From positions 1-64,000 of the forward strand of contig NW_019773562.1 in assembly GCF_001039355.2 (NCBI RefSeq): DNA of 64,000 nucleotides. Reading direction: 5' to 3'. Below the pieces are notes generated by a model. It worked only from the letters and a program-made list of their open reading frames with translations. It searched no databases and was not told the DNA's origin. This DNA is from Lingula anatina. Lineage: Eukaryota > Brachiopoda > Lingulata > Lingulida > Lingulidae. Both the position numbers and the translations under genes were made by a program. Shown here piece by piece: positions 1 to 11,110 of this stretch; the first letter of the stretch is position 1, and every line of letters begins with the position of its first letter.

Positions 1-275
1 AAACGTTAACGATAACGTTACCATATCGTTTATATAATCAAAATACGTTATGGTATCGGTAACATTATGGTGAGGTTATAAAACGTTCTGTGTTTTCTGG
101 GAATAATAATAATAGATAAAAAATAGTTAAGACAATATTTTTGCATCCATTAAAAAGAACTTCAGAGTTTTTCACTTTATAATGAGTCCCACTGTTTAAG
201 TTTTAAAATGATTTCTATTTCATTTAATTAAAAAGAGCGGTATAAATGCACATTTGTTTATTATTTGTTTCAAAG
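1..275 (+). other. intron of SLC6 gene A (upstream exons lie outside the window)
   Basis: No coding sequence is seen. The stretch ends in a splice acceptor (caaag before position 276). It opens with a run rich in acgtta/cgata words and contains a short ATA repeat near 108. Positions about 105-250 closely match intron sequence of gene B around 16125-16340, which shows that A and B are duplicates including introns. Confidence 0.7.
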
Positions 276-3200
276 TTGGCGAAGGTACTCGTAGGCTAAC
301 AAACACCACCAACTTTACCAGTAGAACAATGGTTCTGAATAAAACCGAAGTCATCTCCGCTTCACCAAGCGAGGAGTATTTCTAGTAAGATAATTAAACC
401 ATGAAGATTGATGACTGCTTTTCAAAAGTCTGCTTCTTGCTGCTTCTGGCACAAGAGAAGTTTTTCAACTAAAACATTCATTCACATATTGCGAAACACA
501 GTCAACTTGAAAATTAGTTTATTAATGTTATTAAGTTATTAATTAACTGCAGATCGTTTGACTGCATAAATCGACGCTATCGTCTATGCGTTATTACCTC
601 CGACAAATGAGGAGGTAATGTTTTTGTAACCGTTTGTTTGCAACCTCAAAATCTTTCAATTTCGAAGTATGTTGGTCAGTGGGTTTAATTAGTTTTTAAT
701 TTTTTATAAATTATTTAATTAAGTCTAGATTCTGAGTGCTTTACTGGTTTTATATTTATAGCCGTAAAGTCCTGGAAATGACTGATGGGATAGAGAATTC
801 AGGGGGTCTCAAATGGGACCTTTCCCTGTGTCTTCTGCTGGCCTGGTTGATTGTGTTCTTGGTCTTGATTAAGGGAATAAAGTCCTTGGGGAAGGTGAGC
901 AAAATGACCTCGTGCACATGAGCTAATATTATGTAGTAGACATGTGATAACCTTGGGTATTTGTACTACGGTAGTAACCAACAGCTGTGCATGAAAGTGC
1001 ATGTATACAACATTGGTCAAACAGGTTGTGCATGTCTCATCTCCAATTCCATGTGCTTATATTTACATAGTAGTAAACAAAAGCTACGCAGTAGATACAT
1101 ACGCTATTAGACACGTGGCCTTTGACGAGAACAAGCAAATCAAATGCTGATTGTGTGTAATTTGGTGACATTGTATGGCGGTGTCTTTCCGATGAATTAC
1201 CTATGAATAACCTTTTCATTTCTTTACCTATGAAGAAAGCGCAGTGTAACATCGGATTTGAGGGGATACATGTTATAAATTTGAATAAATGGTAAAAATA
1301 TGGATATCGTAATTTTGTATATTCTGCACCATTAATCATGTTAAATATGTTATCTGGAATAAAAAGTACTGTTTATAACAATTGACACCCGTGAGATAAT
1401 GATTTGTAAATAAAAGCACATGGAATTGGAGGTGGGGCAACCTTTTTGACCAATCTTATTTACATGTATTTATCCCTCCTAAGTTTGGTCAGGTTAAGGT
1501 AACTCTATCTTTTATCCGTATCAGCTGGACTCTATTTCTGTCTCACATAAATCTCTAACATACTCATTTTGTGCAAAGAAAATACGATTAAGATATCTAT
1601 TCTGACTAATAATAATAATTATTATTATGTAATGGGTGCTTAATCTTGAAGTTCAGTTCAGTTCAGTTTATTTTATTAAAGTCTCACCCATAAGATAAAA
1701 AATAAAAAACAATAAAAGTTAAAACAGTCATTACAACGAGGCAGTTCTATAGAGAACTATGAGAGAATTATATGAAAGTAATTATATTTTCTTTATGGTT
1801 GAAAGATTTTTTTATTTAACGCTTCATTATGTTCACATTTTAAAGTTTAATAGTAAATTTTCTGCCTGTCTCAGTTTGTTTCCCGTGGTGCAGCAGTGGG
1901 TCCTAGAATTTATTTTTCACACATCGTATTGTACATAAATAATTCACATGGGGCGTTTTTATTTTTGTCAGTGTATTTTCAGTATTATTCTTCCAAGACA
2001 GATTAAAATGCGTTTAAGTGAGATGGCTTCACGTTTTTTAAGTTACCGAAACAAAAATACACTTAATATATTTTTGTGTTATTCCTTCAAAACAAATGAA
2101 CGCAGGTACATTTTAAAGTCAGACCGTTCACGTTTTTTAAGTTACCAAAAACAAAGATACACTTAATAATTTATTCTTTACAGGCTGTTTATTTTACTGC
2201 CCTTTTCCCTCATGTCATCTTGGCCATTCTCCTTGTACGTGGTGTTTTACTGGAAGGATCCGCAGAAGGCATTAAATATTATCTGACGCCTGATTTTAAT
2301 CGACTTCTAGACTCTGAGGTAATTCTGTGTTCACATCTTTTATTATTAAAAAAATTTGGAAAGTCAAACTTAAATATGTATGTACATGTCTTGGTTAAGA
2401 ATATTACTTAGTATTGCGAGAATTTTAATACTACACAATCTGGTTGAAAAATTATTTAATTTTATAATTTAAAACATCTGAAGAATCCTCTACACAATTT
2501 CAAGAATGATTCATCACGGGCCGGATGTAAAGCTTTGGTAGCTTTAATGACTTTTCTGCAAATGTTATTCGATTAAATGATTGCCTTAGTTTCTACCGTT
2601 TTCAAATGTCAGGTGTGGAGTGACGCAGTCGTTCAGAATTTTTATTCGCTCAGCGTATCTTTGGGAGGCCTGATAGCGATGTCAAGCTACAACAAATTCC
2701 ACAACAACTGCTTCAGGTAAACTGAGCTGTTTTACTGAACTCCATTTACTTGTGGGTGTTTTTTTAACATGATGTAGACATAGGGGCGAAAGTTAGTTTA
2801 GTTTAGAATAAGTATACTGTATGTTTGTTTTATGAAAAAGGTAAATGATCCACATTTAACTTGGACAAGATACGTTTTGCTTAAACACAAATTTGTTAAG
2901 ACAGCATTTTGGTAGTAATGAAGCAATAAACGTTCATAAAGTGGTAGACGTATCGCAAGCGCAAAAGCAGTATACATTGGGTTCTTTTAACTTTATCTGT
3001 AAGATCTAGCAATGTTTAATACAATACAAATACATGCCATAATTATTCCTAGGGACGCGCTAATTTGTTCCCTTATGAACTTCGGGACTAGCGTTTATGC
3101 TGGATTGGTCATCTTCTCTGTGCTTGGCTACATGGCGCATATATCTGGGAAAGATGTGGCTGATGTTGCTAGTCAAGGTAAATATATGCCATGTTCCGGT

Positions 3201-5846
3201 TTTCATTTCAGCAGGTTGCATAGTTTTTACTCAAATACGACACAAAAAGATGCATGCACATGCGCGTGCAAAAATGATAAGATAAAATTCGTATAAAAGT
3301 GATGAATGTCACCATGTTGTTGGCGTAAATGTCAAAGTAAGGTCAACCCCTTTTTAGATTAGAAAAAAAACGTAAATTTTGCCATTTTGCGCCATGCAAT
3401 GTGCTCACATAACACAGAGCTTTGGTTATTTCAGGCCCTGGCCTTGCCTTCATCGTGTATCCAGAGGCCATATCCCAGATGCCGTTACCGACTCTGTGGG
3501 CCATTCTGTTCTTCTCCATGATGCTGTTACTGGGATTCAGCGCACAGTTTTCTATGGCTGAGACCGTTTTGAGCAGTATAATGGACGAATATCCACATAT
3601 TCTACGTGTTAGTAAATGGAGGGAAACCATCATGAGGGGCGTCGTGTGCGGAGTGTGTTTTCTGCTCGGGCTGCCGATGTGTGCAAGGGTAAGATTTTTC
3701 TTTTTTGTAGGATCCTTTCAAATCATATAGATGTTCTAAAATTTCAAAATGATTATTTTTATCTGTTTTTGTAATCTGAATATAATGTGTGGTAGGCCTA
3801 CCAACAATAATTGTTATTTAAACGTAAATATTCTTCGCGTTACTTCACATTGTTAATGGATAAAGTGGGCGAATAGTTGGCGCAATACCGCATTATCCGT
3901 ATGCATTTTTCATAGCAATATCAACTGTATCTCTTTTAAACCTGTGTTCACAGACGCGTATCCTTGACCATTTGTTTTACCTGGCCCTTTGCGATGGAAT
4001 TCCACCTTATCCCATGAAGAACCTCATTGTGTTATATCCTGTTTCGTTTAATAGCTATCTTAGCTCAAATAAAAAAATTTAACGCCACACTTACTTTTAA
4101 TCACACGTGGTTTCAGGGTGGCCACTATCTGTTAGATCTAATGGATCACAGTGTTGGAGGGTTCCCGTTGCTGTTTGTTAGTTTATTTGAATGCGCAATA
4201 CTGCAGTGGGTGTATGGTAAGTGAGGGGTAATTTGATCTTTTCTTACTCGATTATCTACTCATATACTTGTTTAAATCAGATTACGAAGCGTAAGAAATA
4301 CATTTTCCAAACGCTGATTAAACGTTAGGCATACGCTAAATACGCTTATCCATCGTTACAGAATCGTTCAATACGTTACTCGTTCGCGACCATTACGTTA
4401 CTTATGCGCTACGCAAAGGCAAGATTTTATCAGTCACCGTATGAGAAAACGTACCTGAACGTAACATAAACGCCATTCTACCTTATGTCTATCGTATCTG
4501 TAGCGTATGGATGACGTATGGGTAGCGTACAACTCTGACGTTCGAATACGCAAAAAGTTTCGAACATTCTCAAAAAATTCCCTCTACGAAAGTGAACGTA
4601 CACCAACTTTTACCCGGATACGCAAAACGTATAGGGTGATTTCATAAGCTCAAAGTTTTGAGTAAAATCAAATACTTATACTCACCTTTTTACGCTAGAT
4701 GAGACAGAACCTTTACTACGTAACGACAGTGCGTGCCTCAGCTAATTGTTTAATCTAATATAGATCATATATTATCAGATTTGCATTAAAGAAACACATC
4801 TAGGGATACCTGTACATATTGGGAGGAATTGCCATTAAACCCATAAGCGAATGTGGAAGCTTATGGCATATATTTAATTTCGTTTCATCGCGACTTAATT
4901 GTTTTTTGTTTCACTCTAGGATGGTCCAGGTTTTCTGAGGACGTGAAAATAATGCTTGGCAAGAAGCCTGGTATCTACTTTCGGATCACTTGGTGCTGTT
5001 TATCGCCACTTCTTATGTTGGTAAGTGAACAATGAAAGTGAAAGCTTGGCCGTTAGAATTTATGTATAGTCAGAATTTTTTCATATTTCGAATATTGGAA
5101 AGATGTGAGCCAGAATTGAATTTTAATCTTTCTTTCCACGTCGGAAGTTTGTCTTACCTATAATTACAAGTGCATTCTATTGCAGGCTGTCATAGTATTC
5201 AAATTCATTCAGCTGAAGCCATACATGTATCATGGCTATACATTCCCTGTATGGGCTCAGGCCATAGGATGGGTAATTGCCTTGACCCCCGTCGTCCTCA
5301 TCCCTGCCTGGTTCCTGGGAAGATACTGCTACGATGGCGGTTTCCAGGTTGGTAGCGATTGACAGTAAAATAACAATTCCTTGTTTGCAACTTAGGTTCT
5401 ACTACTTAATATTAACTTTAAATAGGAGAATTAAGTATGTTTAAACAAGGGGAACGGAAGAGCGTGGGAACCCATATTCCGTCTTTCATTTTTTCAGTCA
5501 CGTGCAAGCTCCTTACAGGCGTAATCAGTTGTTTATAATGTGCACTGTCTATTCTAGGTGAAGTTCTTGTAGTAGATTTGGAAGTACAGTTTTGACTTAT
5601 GCCCTGCCAAATATTGAAATGCATATCTTGATCAAATTACTTTCAGACAGTAATAGATTGTTACGCCATAGTTATATATATGTGATTTTTTAGGCCTTAA
5701 AGAGAGCTGGATCACCGCAAGCTGACTGGGGACCTGCACGTGCAGAAGACCGCGCCAGGACAATCTACCACACGGATTCCAAGGCAAAAACTCTCAATGG
5801 AAACGGTACATCCAACCCCGCTTTTGATCAATACTCATACGAGTAG
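276..5846 (+). CDS. SLC6 sodium/chloride-dependent transporter A, glycine-transporter type (5' truncated by window)
   Basis: Plasma-membrane Na+/Cl--coupled transporter of the SLC6 family, closest by eye to GlyT1/GlyT2. Coding exons: 276-384, 762-894, 2184-2318, 2613-2716, 3053-3177, 3435-3688, 4117-4216, 4920-5020, 5186-5347, 5694-5846 (stop TAG). Together they give 457 residues from extracellular loop 2 to the C-terminus; TM1-TM3 lie upstream of the window. All junctions are GT-AG and keep one frame. Visible marks are the loop-2 N-glycosylation sites (NTT, NFT, NKT), the SPSEEY motif before TM4, TM6 with QNFYSLS and [11 protein letters not shown]7 [11 protein letters not shown]8 LLGFSAQF, and a C-terminal tail ending [10 protein letters not shown]. 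The Cl- site Gln and Ser in TM6 and Asn and Ser in TM7 are present. An Ala replaces the hydroxyl residue usual for Na2 in TM8. The Trp typical of glycine transporters in TM6 is Leu, so glycine as substrate is uncertain. No frameshift or stop was seen. Confidence 0.9.
1645..1720. repeat. possible retroelement 3' tail in intron of gene A
   Basis: A short ttcag repeat (about three units) is followed by tttattttattaaagtctc and an A-rich run. This resembles the simple-repeat tail of a non-LTR element. No coding part is recognisable. It lies in the 1.3-kb intron between the TM4 and TM5 exons (895-2183). Confidence 0.3.
2030..2171 (+). repeat. intronic direct repeat, about 100-bp spacing, in gene A
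   Basis: The phrase cgttttttaagttacc followed by aaacaaa and atacacttaata occurs at about 2031 and again at about 2130. Gene B has it only once at the same place (about 17197-17233), so A gained a roughly 100-bp intronic duplication after the A/B split. Confidence 0.6.
4285..4640. repeat. CpG-dense, ACG/CGT-word-rich insertion in gene A intron
   Basis: Around 350 bp dense in tacg, acgtta and cgtat words on both strands, unlike the surrounding AT-rich intron. The corresponding intron of gene B (18972-19476) lacks it, while the flanking intron (from about 4690) still aligns with B (about 19260). It is therefore a likely insertion in A after duplication or a deletion in B. No open reading frame or clear terminal repeat was found. 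Confidence 0.5.
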
Positions 5847-6403
5847 ATGTAAAGAAAAACTGGAATGAACATACACTGTATGCTTCACTGTAGATGTGAA
5901 CTTGAAGAGGGTTTTTTTTTAACAGCGAATATAGGGGCTTACTTTATTTTCAAACAGGAACTTGAAACAGAATTAACCTGTGTGAAAATTATGTTAGCAT
6001 AGCACAGCAACGCTCACGACCGTATACTTTGCTCTGTTGAGTAAACACAGAATTGAAACCAGGCGTTATTCCGATACACCACTGAAGGAGCTTATATGCA
6101 CATGTTGTGTCTTGAAATAAGTTTAAAACGTGAAACATTTTTTTTACTTATTATTAACTTGATTTATACATAAGAGAATATATTTTGAACTCTGCCGTGG
6201 TTTTAAAATATTTTAACACATTAAATGACGCGGAAATGTTCACTTTTCTCATATAAAACAAGTACACTTTATTATGTGAAGAAGTATCTACAAAATAGAG
6301 CAGAGAAATTAAAAATGTTTTAGATTAAATCTTTATGCTTTTATCCGGTTCATTTACACATTGACGTATTAAAAAACTTTAATGTATTTTAACTCTCTAT
6401 ATT

Positions 6404-6463
6404 CAGGTTTTAGTCCCTCAAGAGTCATACAATGTAATTCTTTAAGAGACTAAAACCTGAACA
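6404..6463. repeat. short inverted repeat
   Basis: The arms caggttttagtccct and agagactaaaacctg face each other across about 30 bp, downstream of gene A. It could be a small MITE remnant or a local hairpin. Confidence 0.5.
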
Positions 6464-6508
6464 GGGAAGGGTGGTTTTTGTATATGAAACGTGAGACGTT
6501 AATAAATC

Positions 6509-6512
6509 ATCA

Positions 6513-6567
<55 letters not shown>
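6509..6567. repeat. (ATT)n microsatellite
   Basis: An uninterrupted trinucleotide repeat of roughly 19 units. It explains the Tyr- and Asn-homopolymer open frames on the two strands, which are not genes. Confidence 0.95.
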
Positions 6568-6568
<1 letters not shown>

Positions 6569-7498
6569 CAACTTCAAGTTGGGAAAATACATCTGACAGG
6601 TCGCCAACCCTGGGTTTTGGGGGTGAAGTAGACGATCTTGTTGAAACTACTAGTTTTCATATGTCAAAGAAATGTAATGTAAATTTTCGGGATAATATTG
6701 TGATAAAACGATATTCTAAATTCATGAATAGCGTAACTAACAAAAATCGCCTGCTATAAAAATCGAAAGATTTTGCCAGATATTTTCTAGCATCTTTCTG
6801 TAGCATCCATTAAATCGTGCATACCTGAAGATATAAAAACATCGAAAGATTTTGACAGGTAAGCTATCGGTCACATCAGTGATTTAATCAGTGGCCGACT
6901 ACCAGCAGTAATTATGGGCCAATAATTTAACACTGGCAGATCCCACTGGCAGATCCCGTTATCCCATTTGATAACGAGCAGATCAAACGCACTGTGCTCG
7001 CATCTCACGCGTAGGTCTGGGTGACACTGGTAGGTCTTGCGAAAATCCCCCCCTCCCCCCGTCAACTTTATATTTATTCTAATACTGACTGTCTGTGTCA
7101 CTTTCATACGCCCAAACTCCCTGGACTCCAGTGAATAGCGTACCTTTGGGTATGGTATGGGGAAATTTCGAGTTCGTCAGGTGTGTCTTCAATCCTGAAT
7201 ATCGAATAATTAAAATGTGCTCAACTCATTTGACTGCATGATTTTATAACTAAAAGGGATATTCTTTATTAAAGGCTTTAAAGAATAGAAAAGACATGAA
7301 AATTATATAAACCCCACAAGCAGGAGAAGCCAATAGGTATTGGCTGCTATCTGGAGCTTGGAAATCCATCTACTAGGTAGATAGCCTAATGACAGCATAC
7401 TGTATTTTGATAGCTTAATATGCTGGCTCCCACCCCTGTGAAACGGCATGGGCAACATTTACGTCACCCGACAACGTAATCTAGGTCTGTACATGTAT

Positions 7499-7581
7499 TT
7501 TTTTCTTTATTTATTTATTATTTTTCTTTCTTTATTTATTTATTTATTATTTTATTTTTATTTATTTATTTATTTATTTTT
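7499..7581. repeat. TTTA/TTTC-rich low-complexity tract
   Basis: Imperfect (TTTA)n with TTTC interruptions. There is no sign of coding. Confidence 0.85.
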
Positions 7582-7779
7582 GTGGTGGAGTGTTTATATC
7601 GCACCTTTTTTTCTAAAAATCGATTGTTTTATACATGTAGGGTGGTTATCAATTTCAACATATCTCTATCTGTACACATTGAGTGCTGGTTCTCCGAAAT
7701 TCGAGAACTAGATTTCACCCTTTCTAATTTCTTTTAAAGATGCATAAGAAACCTTTTTTTTTTTTTTTTTTTGCTACAA

Positions 7780-8165
7780 AAGTCGACCAAATGTCACCAC
7801 GTAGTTTCAAATATTTAGAGAAATACCAAAAGACATTCATATTACCCGAAAAATGATATTTGAACGGATTTTTCTGCTTGCTCTCTCTGCTGTATATATA
7901 GGCCTAAATGGGCCGCCAAACATTAGTGAGGACATTCATGACACTTTTTAAACAAGAGTTAAAGTCGATTTTTAAGGATATAAGTAGCTTTAGTTTAAGG
8001 CCAAAAAATTTAAAGGTGCAGTTTACAGCTTATTTATGGCTGATCGAGTGATTAATTCGGTTTATTCATTAGCAAGTCGACTTTATTTGAATCGTATAAG
8101 AAACTAATAGAAGTGATTTCTGGGGGTCACTGGGAAACCATGCCCCACCATCGCTCGGTTTAATA
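7780..8165 (+). repeat. dispersed repeat family, copy 1
   Basis: This segment aligns in order with about 53860-54310 in a PRMT2 intron. Shared landmarks include atatttgaac, ttttctgctt, gctgatcgagtgatt versus cagatcaagtgattt, and cgtataagaaactaatag versus tgtataagaaactagtag. The copies are diverged, so this is an old interspersed element of unknown class. Confidence 0.55.
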
Positions 8166-8820
8166 TGTACCTTTAAATTGTGCCTGAAGTTGTGATGAGA
8201 ATACGTGAAGGGAGCTAGGCTGGTCGGTCACTTTTAGCTTGAGGTACTCGTGAGCTTAGACGTTGTGTACGAAGACACGGATTTCTCAACGGTATAGTAA
8301 GACAAGCATTGTCTCTCTTGATACAAATGTACTATGGGTAGTAAAAAAACGGGACACAGTGTATGCAAGCGTGTTTCATATCTTGAAGATAACTGTCAAT
8401 TTTTTTTTTAATATGTCGCTACAAAAATGAAAGTTTGGAGCAGCCAAACGTCAATTGATGGTTATGACGTTTTTTTTTTTTTTTCTAATTGTGGTTTATG
8501 ATTTCAGTAAATGTGTGTTTGATCGTAATCTTCCCGTGGCTTTTGCAATAGCACCAGAGGGTATCTTCAATTTGAGCTTGCGCATTTCGATTCGACCTCA
8601 GTCTCAAAGCAGACAGCGGCTGCTCGACGCATTCACAAGGGCTTTCAAGTAACAGAAAAAAATTCAAGATTATCGCAAGTAAGTGATCATGTCATTGTTA
8701 TACTTGGTTATATACTAGTTCATAGACTCCACAGTTTTACTGACGGCAATTATGATTCTAGAACTTTTCCTGATTTTGGTTTCGACAGTATTTTTTGACG
8801 GAGCTCCAATTACGTGTGAG

Positions 8821-8917
8821 ATAATACACTGTCACCCGTGCGATATATGCCATAACACCTCGAGCGTCAGCGAGAGGTGTTCATGGCATATATCGCGAGA
8901 GGATGACAGTGTATTAT
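8821..8917. repeat. near-perfect hairpin / fold-back element
   Basis: The arms 8821-8862 and 8871-8917 are reverse complements with few mismatches. The outer ends are ataatacactgtca and tgacagtgtattat; the inner ends are aacacctcg and cgagaggtgtt. The loop is only about 8 bp. This fits a miniature fold-back transposon or a transcribed hairpin. No gene overlaps it. Confidence 0.8.
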
Positions 8918-9549
8918 TTGACATAAATACCGAGAAAAAATATGGCCATTTCACCCTAAAACACCCCTAAAACCGAATAAAGTGACCCTATATCACGCTC
9001 TAGAGATGTTATATGGAATAAACTCGTCTACGTGCACTGGTCACCTCCCGCCAAATTCTTATGTAATGTCTGAGCAATTTTGTCAGTTTTGCTAAATACT
9101 TGTTGTGGAAGTTCAACTCGCTTGAACAGTATTTAATCAACCGTCGACACTGACCATGCGCGTCTCAGTTGAGCCACACCTAGCTGGGACTGCTGCGGAA
9201 AGAAGGTCCCAAGGCAAATCCACTTCTTTTAAGTGACATTTCTGGTAAACCAGGAGTGTCGGACCAAAATATAATCAAATTAATTTTTCACAAGTGCAAA
9301 GTAGAAAGAAATTCACGTTTTTGTGATATTTCTGACAACGAGGCAGTTTTGTAATATAATCAAAGTCAGACGAATGTTTATTACAAGTCCACAGGAGTAA
9401 TAATTCTACGTTTTAAATGGTGACATTTTTTACTACGAGACGGTTTCGGAATATACATGTGATTTTTAAGAGTGTGAGAGATTTTAAATTTGTCTATGTA
9501 TATAACGCAAGCAAAGTCGCTATCCTCTTGATGCCAAAAGGTTACATGT

Positions 9550-9717
9550 CAGGGTCGGATCCAGAGATATTTTCTGAGAGTCTGCCAAATTATCTTTGTT
9601 GATCCATCCTCCATTTTTGACCTTCTTCCGACAGAAAAAAATAGATACCCTTCAATGTAAACTTGAAAATCTGCCCGTCTTCCGGAAGACCCAGAAGACG
9701 GCCTAAATCCGCCCCTG
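9550..9717 (+). mobile_element. hAT-like MITE, copy 1
   Basis: A 168-bp element starting cagggtcggat and ending atccgcccctg, i.e. imperfect terminal inverted repeats of the CAGGGGCGGAT type common in hAT elements. Copy 2 at 47458-47614 aligns along its whole length. No coding capacity. I could not see a clear 8-bp target duplication. Confidence 0.7.
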
Positions 9718-9824
9718 AAAAGTTACGGAAGATAAACAAAATGAAAAAAGATTTTTGAATTAAACTCTTGAATACCCCACCATCCAAGAAGGCCCGAGGG
9801 TACACAAAGAAATGCTTCCTTAAT

Positions 9825-10550
9825 CATCAAAGTGGCGATAATGTGCGATAGAGCTACATTAGTATGTTTAACTTCAACTGCTTGAGATGTTAACTAACTT
9901 TATAGTGTAAATTTATTGGGTAAGGTCTATCTGTATCTATCCAAAAAGTCATTGCCAACGTCTTTCAGTTCTGTGGCATGTTTTAGGTAAAGGAATTACC
10001 ATTGAAAAGGATGTATACATTGTATACAACGATATTAGCGCGTGAATGTCTTAATCATGTGCTAATACATTTCTAAAATGAAATCGTATTTCTGATTGTG
10101 TGTTAATTTACTTTATATTGCAAATTTATTGGGTAAGGTCTACCTACATCTATAACATTAAATAACTTTTCTGTAACTGTATTACATCTACATGCGTTTC
10201 TGCACGTCCACATATTTGGCCAAGAGTTAACCGTGGGACCTTTACGTTTGGTTAATTTTACTGTGAGAATGAGATCGTCAGAATGTAGCATGAGAAGAAA
10301 TTGAATGTAAGAAACTTGCCTGATTTTTTTATTGAACTCTTGACCACTCCGGCGTGTAAGAAGACCCGTGGGTACAAATAAAACGTGTCCTTGATCATTG
10401 AAGTGGCGATAATGAGTAGGCCTATGCTTGACTTCATTTGCTCCTGCTGTTAACGTACTATAGTACATGTACGTTATGTTGTAAATTAATTGGGTAAGGG
10501 ATATGTATTTCTATCTAAATTAAACATTATCGACGTTTTTCAGTTCTGCA
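9825..10550 (+). repeat. intergenic repeats with three aatttattgggtaagg-type units
   Basis: The phrase aaatttattgggtaaggtct or a variant recurs at about 9907, 10122 and 10481. The longer stretch from gtggcgataatg to tttcagttctg occurs at about 9832-9973 and again at about 10404-10546. A related phrase, ggccaagagttaa, at about 10218 recurs at about 12150. These are old local duplications and are not coding. Confidence 0.5.
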
Positions 10551-10769
10551 CAATCTACATAAAAGCCAAACAAACCAAGGTTCAGCTTTTAGTCAAATCC
10601 TACTGGGTCCTAATATGTAGTGGCAAACATTAAAACCCCAGGGAAACATGTGAAGAATACTAAATTTTAGAGCGACTTTTTTCAATATAGATGTTCATAT
10701 ATCTAAGCCAATATACCGATATTTTTGACGCCATCCCTATTGTATATGCACAGCACTTATCCATGGAAC

Positions 10770-11110
10770 ATCGTTGCAAGGAGACATGATTGTGCCGGAA
10801 GTGCGCGTCGTATGACGTCGAATAGTGTAAGACGTGAAGCTGCCTGATCATTTTAGCTGGAAGTACACGGGAGTAGAGTCATGTGTGCAATGTTGAAGCG
10901 CATTTTCCGCATTTTTTCTTTTGGTCTTTTGGTATTTTGAGCAGAGAATACTTGTAGAAATGCGGGGTGCCACGAAGCTTGAAAGTGCCAAACTGTGTTC
11001 ATTTTTAGTCAGCTTGTCTTTTAATAACTTGCTGCATTGACCGGCAGCGCGACAAAGAACGTCACGATGGAAAATTCCCGCAACTATTATATTATTTGAA
11101 ATTTTCTCTG
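10770..11110 (+). repeat. single-arm copy of the long inverted-repeat element
   Basis: This stretch shares ordered landmarks with the left arm of the element at 58016: attgtgccggaagtg, gcattttt or gcatttt followed by gagcagagaa or gggcagagaa, acttgtagaaat, gacaaag, and tggaaaattcccg versus tggaaaataattcccg. Only one arm is seen here. Confidence 0.55.

Noticed and set aside
6425-6759. Open frames with long Asn or Tyr runs on both strands
   Set aside because: They are translations of the (ATT)n microsatellite. The same holds for frames at 38886-39164, 42830-43018, 44400-44804 and 56532-56759.
8485-8667. Possible exon reading NLPVAFAIAPEGIF in the A-B intergenic region
   Set aside because: It is preceded by a T tract and AG, but no partner exon, donor or recognised homologue was seen.
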